Shown: positions 24,851 through 38,490 of the stretch, piece by piece
Layout of the letters: the number at the start of each line of letters is the position of its first letter
Numbering within the stretch: the first letter of the stretch is position 1
Origin: Trogon surrucura
Taxonomy: Eukaryota; Chordata; Aves; Trogoniformes; Trogonidae
DNA length: 64,000 bases
Direction of reading: 5' to 3'
Assembly (NCBI GenBank): GCA_020746105.1
Contig: CM036618.1
Location: 91,878,122-91,942,121 of the forward strand
Position numbers and translations under genes: made by a program
The notes under the pieces: generated by a model
Database searches by the model: none
Told to the model about the DNA's origin: nothing
The model's input: only the letters and a program-made list of their open reading frames with translations

Positions 24851-27800
24851 AGAGTTGACCGATATAAAGGAAGCATTGACAAGTCATGGTTCTTATCTGT
24901 AGCCACAAGCAGCAGTACTAGGAGTGGAAAGATGAAAAGTCATAACTGTCTCCCTGAGGAATAAATTTCTGTGAGCAGGGGAAAAGGTAACCTATAGCAC
25001 TGTCTATTTCAAAAATACTCCTCCTCAGAAGAGAGGCAAGGCGGAGGGTGGGGTGGAGCAAGCAGGGCAGAGGATTTAAAAGCCTGCAGTGGTCGTTTCC
25101 AAGGGAGAATCTAGTAGGAGTAGGATATGTTGCTTCTCTCATATGGCTGATATGAATGGAACAAATCAGTAAATATGCTCCATTGCTATTGATTTTTCTA
25201 TCTTTTCACCTGTTTTTTCAGTCATTTGCTTTGTTTGTCTTGAGGCTAAACAAACTGCAAGTCCTTCAACAGCATGTACCATTACACACAGTTCTGAAAC
25301 TAAATATCTTTAAGATATGGTATCTACCCATTCTAAAACCAAATTACTTTCTTACTACCTACGCAGAGAGCAATCTCTTTAATGTGCTTTTCTGTTTTTC
25401 AGGTTTTTATCGAAATAGTGCATGATGTGTTCAAAACCTTGGCACAGATGATGAAATTGCTGAGGCTGAGCAGTTAAAACAAGAAATGCACTGTTGTTTA
25501 ATACTAAGGGAAATCCTTATCATTGGTACCAAAGAGTTAAAGTCTAGTCTTTTGAATCCAAAAACCTGATTTATTGCCTTTGAGATTGGGCCTTAGGAAA
25601 TAAATGCAGTACTGTGATGTGGTGTGGAAGTCTGTACTTGTGCTGTTTCAGGAGTAAGTCCAAACCACAGACCTGGAAAAGACAATGCTACTACAGTCAA
25701 ATCTGGCTGAAGTTGTTTTCACCGTAACACAGAATAAGTGATACGTTTGGTGCAACAGAGCGGTTGTCAGTAATATGGCTGGACTCCATTTGAAGTGAAA
25801 ATAGGAGCCATATCTTAGGTGGCTTACCTTTCGCTGGTCATTGAAAGTAAATTCCTTTAAATAATACAATTATTTTTTTTCTTCATGATGTTTCCTTTTC
25901 TTTAGTTTCTTCCTTCTCCTAAAATAAATTGACATCCTCCAAGGAAGAATTCTGATCTTAATGAAGAAAACTTAAATATAACCCAAAAACTAGCTGGAGC
26001 AGCAGCATGAAAAATTATTATTTTTAACTCTCACAAGAAGATACAATGCATATCACTTGCTATTCATCACAGAGTGTTAAGCTCTTAGAAACTTGCTAAA
26101 TATTAGCCAGTGCTTGTTTGACGTGGAGGAAATTAAACAATTTTAGACCTCCAGGATATATCTGCAGTTTGGGTGTCAGTTATAACTGAACAGTTCAACA
26201 CTCAGATACTACCTTTGTACTATTATTAGAAAGTAAAAAATTTTAAGGGGAAAAAAAAAAAGGCATGAAATGTGTTTATCAGTAGAACTTGATTTTAGTT
26301 GATTTTTCCAATGTGTCTAAAATGAGCTTGAAATTGTGATTTTTGTTTCTTACATAGATCTCACTGACAGTTACCTACCTGTATGCAAGTTAAATCACTG
26401 ACTGCATTATGCAGAATGAAAAAGAGCATGTAATAGCTCACTGTAAGTGTCCCTACTTTATTTTTGTTCCACACAAGCTAATGTGAGCTTGCACTTTTGT
26501 TTGTTAAATTTAAATCCATAAAAATTTTTGAGTCTCTTGTTTCCTCTGAAAATTCTTCAGTAAGCATGTGTCTTTGTACTCCTTTCATGTAGCCTTTTCT
26601 GTGAAACGTATGTGGCTTGCCTTGCAAGGGACTGTTTCTCCAGTGCTCATTTTCTTTGACATTTCTCTCTCTGAAGTGCAGAACGTAGGGGGCACTGGGC
26701 CACCGTTTCCATTTTATCTGCACAGCTGGATTCACAGCTGGCTGGAAGGACTATCATCTGCTTGTGCCTCTTTTACTTTTGACTAGAGATCAGATTCCAG
26801 TATACCTATGACTGCATCAAATGACCCACTTTTAATTTAATTTTCTTAATACAGACAGTATTTGCATTTTTGAGTCGCAAGGTTATGGACTGACAGAGGA
26901 GTTTTCTTTCAAGAAAAAAACATAGAAACATCCAACTTAAGAGAAATTCTTGATGTGTATTCAAAAGACATAAAGGCTACAGCAGGAAGAAGGAACAGAT
27001 ATGGACTGAGCTTTGGATGTGAAAGTTGTTCTGACAAGCTTAACCCTTTCTGTGTGCACTACTGAAAAGTTTACTTAGGGAGAGAGGGTTGTTTTAATCG
27101 GTATTCTTTCTGTGTGTGAGGAAGTGTGCATGGGAGCAGAAGGAGGGGGAAAAGAAAGATGCAACCTTTTAATAGAGCTACATATTTATGTCTGTTATTA
27201 AAAGCAGCATATGTAGACCTTTCTTTTTGCTCTCTGTCCTTCAAAATTAAAACAAAAATCACTGCAAAGGGCAGCTGACGTAGGTATGACTTCAGGTTTC
27301 AAAGGAGATGGTCATGGAGAATGGAAGGGGAAGTTGGGTACTCTTCTAATTAATGATACTTAGAAGAGCTAAGACCAGAGGTAAGGCAGCCTCATTTCAC
27401 CTGAATGTTACCTGTACTGCCTTTGCTTACAGAAAACAAGATGAACAAACAAGGTGTGGAGTCTGGGGATATTTTCTTTTGGGAAGTCATTCTTTTTCCC
27501 CATCAGGACTTCTAGCTATATTGTCAGCTGAGTATCCTGAGTCTGAGTATTGACTGAAGGAAGGAAAAAGCTGCTGGTGAATATGGAGTAATGTTACTCC
27601 ATGGCTGAGAAGTAGCTGTTTTGTTTTTGTTTTACAAGGAATAATGCTTTCTTTTAATAGCAGCTAGAACAGATAGCTGAAGAAAGATACTGAAGTGCCT
27701 TGGTATTTCTAATGAGGATAGTGACAGAGTTTGAGCAGATAATGGATTATAGATTTTGTAATGTTGCAGTGGAATTGAACTTTTGAAAGTAGCAGATGCA

Positions 27801-28742
27801 TTTATTTTGCAAAAAATTTACTCATGGTTGTTTCCAGTACTCCTTTCCAATATCTTCAGCGAAAAGAGACAATGTTTAGTCCTTTTAATGCAAATTATTC
27901 TTGACCTTCTTTGGCTGGCTTTTTTAGTGCCATCTACAGAAATATGATTAACAGTCTTACTGTAGAGGAAGTTAAGGAGAGTTGTACACACCAGGGTGTT
28001 TTATTCAGTCTAAAGAGAGAGTTCACTTCAGTAATAGGACTATCAATTCATGTTCCCTTACATGTGTTGCTAGCATACCAGCTAGTGTAATACTGAAACT
28101 GATTAAATCTGTGCAAACACATTTCTCAGCTTGTTCCTTGCCTTGAGCTAAAAACCCTAGCAGGATGCAAGGTACACTTTGGGGTGTTATTTTTTCACTT
28201 TGGAATGTATGGTATATAGAGAAAGTCTGGCTTAGACCATATCTTTTTTCCACCAGCCAGATGAAACAGTCTAGAGGTGTCTGCAGTCCCATGACAAACT
28301 CAGGGGGACCAAATGGGGTCTGAGACTGGAAGGTAAAGATAAAATTACTGAGAACCTGTCTAGAGGATTCATAGGCAATAAGCAACGCAGTTGGGCATCT
28401 AACCTTTGTGCATAAGCTAGGCACCTAGCATCCTGCATAGAATCAGTGGAGTGTAAGATACTTTCTCAGGAAACCTTTAAGGTTGATGCTTGTTTAAAAT
28501 AGTCTCTTTAGGGAACCTCACTGTCGTTACTGCCTGTGTAAAAAACACCAGGGAGACTAACGAACAAGCTTTTCTCCTTGATTTTTTAATTTTTTTTCTT
28601 TTACTCCTTGAAGTCTATTAGATACTACAGAAATGACACAAAAGTCAGCACAATTTCCAAGCTGACCTAGTATAAATAATTTTCTGGAAGCTGTTCTTTA
28701 CAAGATAGGTGTCAGAAGGAGTATGAGTTGCTGCTCAAAGCC

Positions 28743-29010
28743 ACAGAATCACAGAATTGTTGAGGCTGGAAAAGACCTCCGAGATCATCACGTCCAGCCT
28801 ATGACCCAACACCACCACACCGGCCAGACCACGGCACTAAGTGCCACATCCAGCCTCCCCTTAAACACCTCCAGGGACGGTGACTCCACCACTTCCCTGG
28901 GCAGTGCATCCCAATGCCTGAGCACCCTCTCGGTGAGGAAGTGCTTCCTGAGATCCAACCCTGACGCAGTTTCAGGCCCTGCCCTCTTGCCCTGTCACTA
29001 GCTGCCAGTG
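28743..29010 (-). mobile_element. CR1 LINE 3' fragment, antisense
   Basis: ACAGAATCACAGAATTGTTG is the antisense CR1 tail. It is followed by 'gagatcatcacgtccagcc', GCACTAAGTGCCACATCCAG, the GACGGTGACTCCACCACTTC block and GTGAGGAAGTGCTTCCTGAG. It is very similar to the left 250 bases of the CR1 at 23939, so both belong to the same subfamily. It is short, 5'-truncated and without coding capacity. The right end is approximate. Confidence 0.95.
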
Positions 29011-30770
29011 CTATGGAGAGGACAGATATTTAGAGTAATAAGAAGGATCGAATATGAGGATTCCTTTGGATCGATGTTATCAAGAGCTACCCATTTGCTG
29101 CAAAATGATATTCAAGTGTGGTAAAAATCTGTGGAAAATACAGTTCTAGTGAAATGATGTTAGCCTTCTTGTATACAGAATTTTAAGTTTTGTGAGAACA
29201 AAATATATTACAGTCTTCCCCTCCAACTTCTGAATTGATTAAGGCAGCTACTGAGTAACTCTTGTATTTGATATTCCTTCAGATGTGATAAAATTCTGGA
29301 GAGTGTCAGTCACTTGCAAACCGAGATTAAATGAGAAATTTAAGAACTTTAAATTGCGTTTAGGTAAATGCGGTGTAGTTGCTGCTATACTGAGTGTAGC
29401 CTTCATTTCTAAATCTAGTCTAAGTCCAGTATACTGTAAATAATTAACCATTTACCTAAGAGATTTTTAACATCTTTGCATATGTATTTTTTAAAGCATG
29501 GACAGACAGAAAGGAAACTTGTCATGACTCTTCATAGCTGCAGATAGGGGGGAAAAAAGGAACTGTCCACTCTGTGTGTATACATATATTTAAGTTTAAA
29601 ATTCTCAAAATTAATATTTTCTTTCAAATTCAGTTATCCAAGGCTCTGAAATTGCTTATGGAAAAGAATCTTACTCAAACACATTGAAGCATATAAAAAC
29701 GCAAAAAAAAATTAGATAGTATCTTCTTGTTTTAGCAGTGAAATTCAACAGAAGGTATTCAGTATTTACAATGATGTAATGTTACAACTTGAGGGCTGAG
29801 GCTACCAGACAAGACTAGACAAAGCAAATTTCATGAATACCATTCTAATCAGACTAGTCCCTTGATGCAGATCACTGATTGTGTTTTGGCCTTGCTCTTG
29901 ACTTTTTAACACTGCAAGATATTTCTAATGGCTGCAGCAAAGGGCTTTAAGCCCAGCTCTGCTCATGATCAGCTAACACCTGTTGCAGTGAAAAGCTATT
30001 TTAGTTGTACAGCCCCAGGATTAGTTTTATAGACCAAAATAAACCCTTGTCATACCACCGAGTGAACAGCTTTAGACTTTGGAAAAAAATATGCTGACTG
30101 TGTGGTCTAAACCTATTGAAATATATATGGAATATTAAAGCAGTGCTGGCAAATGGCACTGTGCACATGCTGATGTCTCAGCCAGAGCAGGAAAGTAAAT
30201 CTCCTCTGTCATTTCAATACTTTAAGGATTTCTGCATGTCTCTGTGGCTTACGTAACTCACAGTCAGACGCAACTTGTTTAATAAGAAGGTAGCATTTAA
30301 ATTGTGATAATTTGAAGAGACCTTAAAAAAAAAAAAATCACAGGTGTTCATATGATTGACTCTCTAATGTGCTATCTTTGGACAACAACTCATTAAAATC
30401 AATGAAAAACCTAATAAAGGAAAATACAGATTTTCTGCTAATGCATGTCTTACAGGATCGAGCATTGCATCACTTTTCGCAAAGGTCTTGGCTTAATACT
30501 CTAAGGGTGCCATGTATAATTTATATTAGATACTGTTAGGCAAGTAAATATTGAAGACGTAGCCAAGTAATAACATATTTTCCCTGTGCAACACTGGAAA
30601 GAAACACTAACACAGGACTTGGAATAATGCCTGAAATATAATTCATTTTAAGTGTAGAATACAAGTTGTGGTGTTTGCAAAGAAAATGTAAATTATCCTT
30701 GTCTTGATGGTTTTGCCCTAAGACTGATCATTTAATAGTCTGTACCTCCAAAGACTTGCATATTGTTGGG

Positions 30771-30792
30771 TTTTTTTTTTAAAAAAAAAAAA
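30771..30792. repeat. T10A12 block (perfect self-complementary homopolymer pair)
   Basis: Ten T residues are followed directly by twelve A residues, giving a dyad-symmetric sequence with no loop. A similar but shorter T/A junction occurs near 31190..31205. It is low complexity, and assembly or slippage variation is likely here. Confidence 0.85.
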
Positions 30793-32390
30793 TTATAGTT
30801 GTCAAAGCCGTGTGGAAAAAGATGTGGTCAGTTGCTAGTCATATTACTGTCTAATAGTAAAAACTCAGAAATTTTGAAAATAGTTGCTTTTGTGTAGATG
30901 TATATATACTTTCAGTTTGCAGGGGAAGTTCATAATATTTTGATTTTCCAGTCCAAATCACCCTTAGAATGCCTTTTAAGTGGAGAATAGTTTTCAGTAT
31001 TTAGTGCAAGTATGAAATTAAACAGATGTGTCAAACCACATACAGCACATTTTGCTGTTTTGATAATTGTTAAAATGTATCAACTGGGCCTTTGATGTTT
31101 ATTTGATGTCTGAGCAATTCTTTTGACCTTCAGATGTACGTAGGGTGGAATACACACTAATGCGATTGTTCCCTCAGTTTAGGATTTTTATTTTTTTTTT
31201 AAAAAGGCAACCTACCAAAAAGCCAAAAAGGCTAGCCCATGCTAAGAACTAGATTTACTGGTTAAAATACAGGCTATCTTTTCTGGCCTTCTACCTGCTA
31301 AACACTAAATATATCCACCAGCATAGGATTTATGGAAGCCTTCCATTCTCAAGGCATGAAAATACTCTTTTCCTAGTTTGTGTCACTTATCCTGTTCTAA
31401 GGACATAATTATGCCAAATAGGCTTAGCATTTGTAACAAGAATCACCTGTAAGGAAATTCTAGTGTATTTTTTTTTTCTTGTTGGGCCTTAGAAAACATG
31501 AAGGTATTCATAGCTAATAAAATGTGACTGGAGAATGTACAGCCTTGCATCTTCTAATTGCTTGTGCCTAAAGCAGTCCTAATCTTTCTAGAGCTTAACA
31601 GCTTATTTATCTGAAGGTTTGCTGTCATGAACAGATGCCCAAATTTTGTTTTTCCAGATTAGTAGGTCTTATCCAACTACTGACACATACAATCAAATAC
31701 ATTTCTTGTCGATAATACCTAGGAAGGTGGGGAATTTGGAGGTGCTCAAATTACCACCCTGATCGGTGATGTAAATACCAAAATTATTGAGAGTGTTGTC
31801 TGCAGTCCCAGTGGTTAGAGATGACAAAAGCTGCGCTGAGAAGATGGATTGGAATAATTTGCTCCAGCATCCTGTTTGTTTGTGCCCAAGTTAACCACAG
31901 TTGTTTGTTCAGAAGTATCGTGTAGTCATGATGATTTATATAAAGTGAGGATTGTACTGCAGAATCCTTTTGTATAACTTCTCGTGTACAAGCAGTGAAG
32001 TCAGGAGGCCTGAATTTGGTGTGTTGTGTTTTGTTGCCACCTTTTCCAACTGTGTCTGAAAAGAATTTTATTTTTTTTTTAAGTTATGTTTGAATTTTGA
32101 ACCTAAAGTTGTCGTGCATTAGGGTAGTACTTTCTGAAAAATAGAAACAATTCCATGTTGTATTTATGTAGGTATACAGGAATGGAAGTTGTTTCCATCT
32201 GAAGTTCAGATTTTTCAGTATGGGTAAACTGATGGTTTATAAAGACATTGGAGGAGGCTCCCCTGTTAGTATGAGAGAAACAACCTCTCCGAAATGATTG
32301 TGTTTAGTATTTGTCTGGGATGAATTAGATGGGCATTTACAGACACACATTTTAGCTTGAGGGTTCAATTTTAACGCAATTATATATCGG

Positions 32391-32407
32391 TGTGTGTATA
32401 TATATAT
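32391..32407. repeat. Compound (TG)n(TA)n microsatellite
   Basis: Four TG units run into TA units (TGTGTGTATATATATAT). It is a short simple repeat in the 27 kb intron. Confidence 0.8.
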
Positions 32408-34404
32408 TTACATACAGATATTATACAACATTTCATATAACAATATGAGCAATCTGTAATGGTAGAGAGGTTTTGTATGTAATACTATGATGAGGAATGA
32501 AAGAGGAAAAACCTTGGAATAACATTGAACTGAGAACAATAGTGGATCCAAGACAGAAAACTGTTTATTCCAGTCATTATTCAACTTTCTGTAATACTAG
32601 GTGCGTTTTTAAGTTTATTGACACTTTCATCTCTGAGACTACAGAGCTGTGTACTGTGATAACTATGAAATACAAAAGACATAACAGTTCCTTTAGGTGG
32701 ATGCTAAACAATGTTTTTGCATTAAAACCTTTATATTCACCAGAAGAACAGCATTCTGTGCTGAAAACTAATTTTTTTGACATATGTATTTAAATTGGCT
32801 TAAATACGAATTACTACTTTAAGACCTGTTAAATATATAGCTTATCTTTTGCCTATTTAGAAAACAGTAATGTATTTTTGTTGTATATTGGTTATATTTG
32901 GGGGGTTTTCTGGTCACTGAAAGATTAGTAAACTGTTCAGTGTTGTGATAAGAATTAAGGACAGTACCAAGAGGAATTAAAGGTCTGTGAAACCTCAGTG
33001 TTAGGTGTTCACTGGTGATGATACATAATTAGATCTTCTTTTGATTCTTGTTTATTTTTAAATCTTTGGGATAGGCGTGTACAGCAGAATTTTTGTGTGT
33101 GCTGGATTTGAACAGAAAGGCTCCTTGCTCTGTTTCAGCAAAGAAGAAATGTTTACATGTCCATACACCAAGGAGAAAAGAAAGAACTGGCTTTTTTTGT
33201 TGGCAAACAGTGGTTCTGCTGCTTAATTGTAACTAGAAATCTGGTATTTTTCTTATCCTCCTGATATTAAGGCTTTTCAGTACGACATTAAAAAAAAAAG
33301 TGCTGATATTGGAAAACAGTTAGTCACAAATGTACTTTATTTTACCTTATAGAATTCTAACAGAATTACTGTCTTAAGTTACAAATCCCATTTCAACTAG
33401 AAGCTGCCAATACTACTGGAAATCACCTGCATCTGGGCTCAGTTAACAGAGCAGTTGATACACTAAGGGCATTTCTCAAAACAAAACTTCTATTCTTTTT
33501 GCTTCTCTCTGGACCTTGGCTTGCCTTAAGCTTTCTTAGGTAATTACAGATAGTTTTGTAAAGTTCATCCAGCTACTTCCTAGGGCAAAGTTTCCTGTGC
33601 ATAATTTTTTTCAGAATTGTGCGGAGTTTCTTTTATAAAATACTATCCTGTTGAAAACATCTTTCAGATGTTTTTCATAGGTCAACTATTTTTAATTCTA
33701 TTGTATTTTACCTTTTTTGTCAGCAGTTCAGTCCTAGGAAAAACATCCAAAGACAATTCGAATTAACCAAGTGTCATTTGAACGTGAGTTTTCTTTAACA
33801 AAAACTTGCTTTAGTTACACAGGAGCATAAGCATCAGATTGTTCAGATGAGACTGTGGAAAACAAAATACTCTCTAATCTCATACTATTTTTCTTCCCTT
33901 GTTTCTTAGATTGAATTTGATGGCACTTTTTATGTCAAAGAATCCTTTGCTGAATGGTTAAAAACAAATTAAGTACTTTAAAGTGCTTAATATCAGCTTT
34001 CAGTGATAGCATCCTTCACCAGAAATTAACAGATATGTCTGCAAAGCAGCTACAAGAAGCAAGAGTTTTGCCTGTTCATGTCTTGGCCATATGCCTCAAG
34101 CGGTTTTAATTTTAATGTATGCACTTGACTACCATGCACAATATAGGAAGCTGAAAGAAGCCACAGTATTTTCTCATCTTAAAGAGAAGCGTGGAATGAG
34201 TTACGTCATTTTTCCTTTGGTTACGTTGAAGAAGTACAGTTTCATGTTTGTTACCTGAATGACTTCCTGGAAATCATCATACAATGATATATTTGGTTAT
34301 ATGAGGCAAGAATAATGATAAATGGACATGAATTAATTCACATAAGTAATTTGGAAATTTTAATTTTGTGTGGCTTTATGGAAAAGCAAAGTTGCTGAAG
34401 TGTA

Positions 34405-34719
34405 TTGACTGAAATTGACAATGAAAAGGAACTAGAAAGGGGTATTTTTCCTGCATTTTTTCCAGATCCCTCCCAGTGTTTTCGATTTGTTTATAGCTTA
34501 AAATATGTTAGCAAATACCTGAGTGAATCCAAATTAAAGGTCACTTCTTTGGAGGGGATTACAGAGGAACAGAGCAGTCCTCGGGGTGCCCTCATGCTTG
34601 TGCCTTCAAGTAAGTCATTTCACCACATCCTGGCAATTTGGCCAGTAAACAGAATATTTTTGATTCAGCGAGGTACTGATGTGCAAACTCTTGGGAATTC
34701 CAGAACTGGTTATAATTAA
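34405..34719 (+). other. Unassigned open frame, 104 codons, no ATG start
   Basis: An open stretch begins at TTG and reads EIDNEKELERGIFPAFFPDP near its start, then FRFVYSLKYVSKYLSESKLK. It has no upstream ATG, and the only later methionine is near residue 84. I recognise no domain. No splice-site context ties it to TTC27, whose flanking exons already join in frame without it. It is more likely a chance open frame or a relic than a gene. Confidence 0.12.
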
Positions 34720-35169
34720 AAGTGCTCAGAGTTTGAAAATCCACTTTCAAATGATAGCTTCATCATAGCAATGATAGTAGTTTGCGAGGCCACTGATCAG
34801 TGGCAGTGTGTAAGAGTAAAAGAACGGGCTTACTTAAAGCATAGAGCTATAAAGAAAAATCAGAAAATACTCACATTATTTAGAATTGTAGTTAACAGGG
34901 ATCACGTTTACCTGTTCCAGCTTGTTTAGCATGTCTAGTAAACCAATGTAAGCTCTTCCTGACTTTGTCAGAAAGAATTCCTACAGGAGCTCCTGCTTTT
35001 TTAAATAGCAGATGGAGACAGCTGCTGTGAACAACTTAGACCTTTTGTAAGTCATGGCTGACTGATACAGTCTTACTCATCTGCCCTTCAGAAAACTTAA
35101 TTTTGGTTTGGCTTGTCAGTTGGACATCTTGTAGTATGGTGTGACGCTTAACTTTTATTGAGATAAAAC

Positions 35170-35385
35170 TTGTTTTCATACCTGAGAGGAGTGCTGTTCA
35201 TTAAGACAGGTTGCCTTGCCCTGTCTCACCAGGACCTGGTTGTCAGATGGAAGTGCCAGCACAACAAGTTTTTGTACTATGATGAGAAGAAGATGGCAAC
35301 TTTTAAGAACTTGATAGAACATGTTTTATCTCGAATATATCACATTCTTCATTTTCAAGGTGCAGGCTGCCTTCTCTGTGTGTAG
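35170..35385 (+). other. Unassigned open frame, 71 codons, protein-like composition
   Basis: The frame opens at TTG without an upstream ATG. The middle reads DLVVRWKCQHNKFLYYDEKK followed by MATFKNLIEHVLSRIYHI, which is polar and charged and looks more like soluble protein than translated AT-rich noise. I could not assign it to a family. If it is real, it would most simply be a fragment of a retrocopied pseudogene; no poly(A) tail or flanking duplicates were seen. Confidence 0.12.
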
Positions 35386-37700
35386 TTTCCTTAAAACCAA
35401 ACTCCATAGCTTCGTAAATAATACACAAATACGTCTGTATTTATGCATACATAGGAAATACCAATGGCACCATCTTCCCTGATGTTCTTCCTCTAAGAAA
35501 GTTTCAGTGATCAGAGAGTGCACTACACCTCGGTTAAATTCTGAACAAAGATGAGGCTGAATCATTCATTAATGGTGCCTCTGAGTTTGGCCGAATTCAC
35601 AGGGCAAGGTTTGAGGTGGGTGTGCTTAGCAATGTGCGCCTCTCACACAATTTGGGCATTACCTGCCATTTTGCTCTTACATAGTAGTGGGGATATTATA
35701 AAAGTATTGCACAGTAACGGATTGCTTTGTTATTAAGACTTTGAGGATCGTGTTGTTTCATTCCAATGTCACGTAAGGATGATACACTAAACGAAATACT
35801 CTGTTTTGGGTAATATTTTGGTAGTCTCCTTTTTACACTTTGATATGATGGGAGAGGATGATATAAGGGGTTCTTGTTTGTAGGAAAAAATGTGGGGAAG
35901 AATTAGAGAAATTAGTTTTCCCATGTGAAAACGTTCCATTCAGTGCAGAAAGTGTTGCGTAACCTTATTTTCCTTCTTTTCTCTTCACCCCATCTAATTT
36001 TACTGTTTATTTTATTGTTCTTCCCCTAAAGCAAGAACAAAGATGACTTGTGAAGATTCTCAATAATGGTTTTGGTTTAGAATTATTTTGTTCATTTTCT
36101 TGGCCTTCGGTACAGTACAGTAAACTTTCAGATATGTTGACCAAACTTGCATAATCTTGTTTCAGATTTTCTTTTTCCAGATGTTCTATTGTAACCTATA
36201 GGCTTATTAATAGTGTCTATATTTAGCCTCAGGTGAAAATATAAACCTTTGGGACTCAGAAGAAAATATTATCTGGAACATGTAGAGATTTGGGGTAGAA
36301 GATTAAAGCTTACTTAATAGTTATGGGTACATGTTCTGAAATTATTCTTCAGAGCCCTTGAGCATAAATATTTGTGCCCTTTATACGTGTATAATTTTGT
36401 CTCTGTGGTGCTTTAAACATTACGATTAGGCAATGAAAAGGTGAGCATTTGAGTTGTGGCACAGAACTGAGCTCAGTACAAGTATGAAATTATAAATGTT
36501 TCTTAACTGAAAAAATAGGCCTTTTTCTCATACTCGTATGCAGTTGCAGTGCTTTTTCATATCAATAAAACTGTTAAAGAATTTGAAATTTTCTTCTGTA
36601 ATTATACAGCAAGTACACCTTAAATTTTATGTTATGAATAGCTTTAAAAAATAAGGCAGCTATTGAAGGTAAGACTGTCATTGCGTCTGCAGAGGAGTGA
36701 AATGTAATTTTCTCTGCCTCTCTGCCACCCTGTTTCTCTTCTTCTTCCTCCCCGTGTGGCTTTATACACACCTTATGCAGCATGATTGCTGAAATGCCTG
36801 CCTAGGCAGCGGTGGAGGAGGTGTAGAGAGGGGCAGAGGAGAGGCTTTCCCGAGATGCTGCTTCTCTTGCAGGGCTGGACGGTGTGGGCACAGAGGCTTT
36901 GTGCTTGTGCCCTGCTTCGGCCAGTTACTAAGGTGAGCCAGAGTGAGGGAACAAGTGTTCTGCTGCTGGGCAAAGGCTGTAATTGGACCTGAAAATACCT
37001 TTAGGAGTCTTACTAGTCAAGCCCTTAAGCTTTCATTACTTTTTTTGAGATGTTGTGTTCTTTGAAAATTAAGTATTAGTATCTACCATGACATAGCAGA
37101 GAGAGAAATCACTTTAAGTAAAAAAAAAAAAATACTGGACTACCAGAGAAAAGGTGGGAATGGGTAACCTTTCTCACAAAATAGTTTCTGAGCTCAAGTA
37201 GTGTTTCCCCTAACAGTCCCTTGAGGGGTTTTTAACAGCCACCTGGAACAACCACTGAAGAGTAAATGCAGAAACCAGGGTCTTGTTAGGAACGGCTTGT
37301 TTGCGTTCTGCAGTGGAGAGTTTGTCTTAAAACAGAAATAGACAGTAGTCTGAACTTCCCATTGTGGAGTCAGGAGAGAGGTGAGCTTTCAAAACTGGGA
37401 TTTGGAGCAGTTAACACACGTACTGATCATAATTGATTTGTAAAAGGCCACTTGAACGCATACAGGATATAGAAAGCTGTGATTCTGTTCCCGGAATGCT
37501 TCCAGGTCCTCAGTGTGTAGAGGACCGTATGAAAGCCTTTGGGCACTTTTTAATGTAATACTGACCAGAAGTCATGAAAGAATCCGTGCAGAGATCGTTG
37601 GTCACAAAAGGGAGGATCAGCTGATGTTGAAGTGTTTGGTGGCAGTACACGTGTTCATCGTGCTTTCATTTCATTGCCTCTCTTCCCATTTTAGTTTTGC

Positions 37701-38291
37701 TTGGAGAGAATTTGTTTTAGCTTGTTTCTTTCCGCTTCCTTTCCTGTGAAAACACTAGGGAAAAGAAAACCGGATTACAATATGACAGGAATTTGTCAGG
37801 CGTTTCACAAAAACCACCAGCAAAGTACACTTTTTAATGCTTTGGGAAATACCTTGAGAGAAAAGAATAAGACCACTGGGGCTTTTTCTCTAGTCTACAA
37901 ATGTCTACAGACAAATTTATTTTCTCAGAGAAGCAGGATCGTATTTGTAGTGTCAATAAAATCAGTAAGGAGGTTTTCGTGCTATCTCGCTTTTCTAAGT
38001 GAATATCTAACAGAAAAATGGTGTACTGTGTCTGAAACCATACTGGAAAGAATCCAGATGGCCCGTACATTATTAAGGGATATCAAAGTTGTATTGGCTA
38101 CGTATCTCCTATTGGACTTTGCGAAAAATCAGTGGTTGGAGACTGGCACCAAGTTCCTGGCATCAGGGCAGGGCATTCCAAGTGATATCTACAATGTCTT
38201 TAAGAAAGCTTTTTACCTAACTTATGCTGTATTCCATATACATCAAAAAAAAAATCGTGCTATTCTCAAGTCATGGCATAGTCTAGCTTAA
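37701..38291 (+). other. Longest open frame in the window (196 codons), unassigned
   Basis: The frame opens at TTG; the first ATG (37782) leaves 169 codons. An internal stretch reads MARTLLRDIKVVLATYLLLD and a later one QGIPSDIYNVFKKAFYLTYA. The N-terminal 15 residues are hydrophobic only because of local T-richness. I see no known domain, no Kozak-like context and no flanking splice structure. A 196-codon opening is unusual in AT-rich intron but not impossible in 64 kb read in six frames. It ends about 70 bases before the CR1 pair at 38361. It may be a relic of an old coding insertion. Confidence 0.15.
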
Positions 38292-38360
38292 TTATCATTC
38301 TTCAGATTCTTAGCAGTTTCAGCCTATTTATGTGGAGGTGCTGTTAGTGCAGGCATCAGA

Positions 38361-38490
38361 GCACAACACATATGAGGAGAAGCCAAGAGAAAACTGATTT
38401 TGTTCAGCCTTGAGAAGTAGGATTCCTGCTACTGTCTACAACCATCCAGAGATGGAGATGGTGGAGAAAGCTGAGCCAGACTCTTCAGTG
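38361..38490 (+). mobile_element. Diverged CR1 ORF2-end fragment, sense
   Basis: TATGAGGAGAAGCCAAGAGA, TTTTGTTCAGCCTTGAGAAG and CTACTGTCTACAACCATCCA follow the order of the CR1 'tatgaggagaggctgag...ttgttcagcctggagaag...ctctacaac' region. Next comes TGGAGAAAGCTGAGCCAGAC. It is heavily diverged, with no tail. It ends exactly where the antisense CR1 tail begins at 38491. The sense copy does not visibly resume after that element. Confidence 0.78.
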
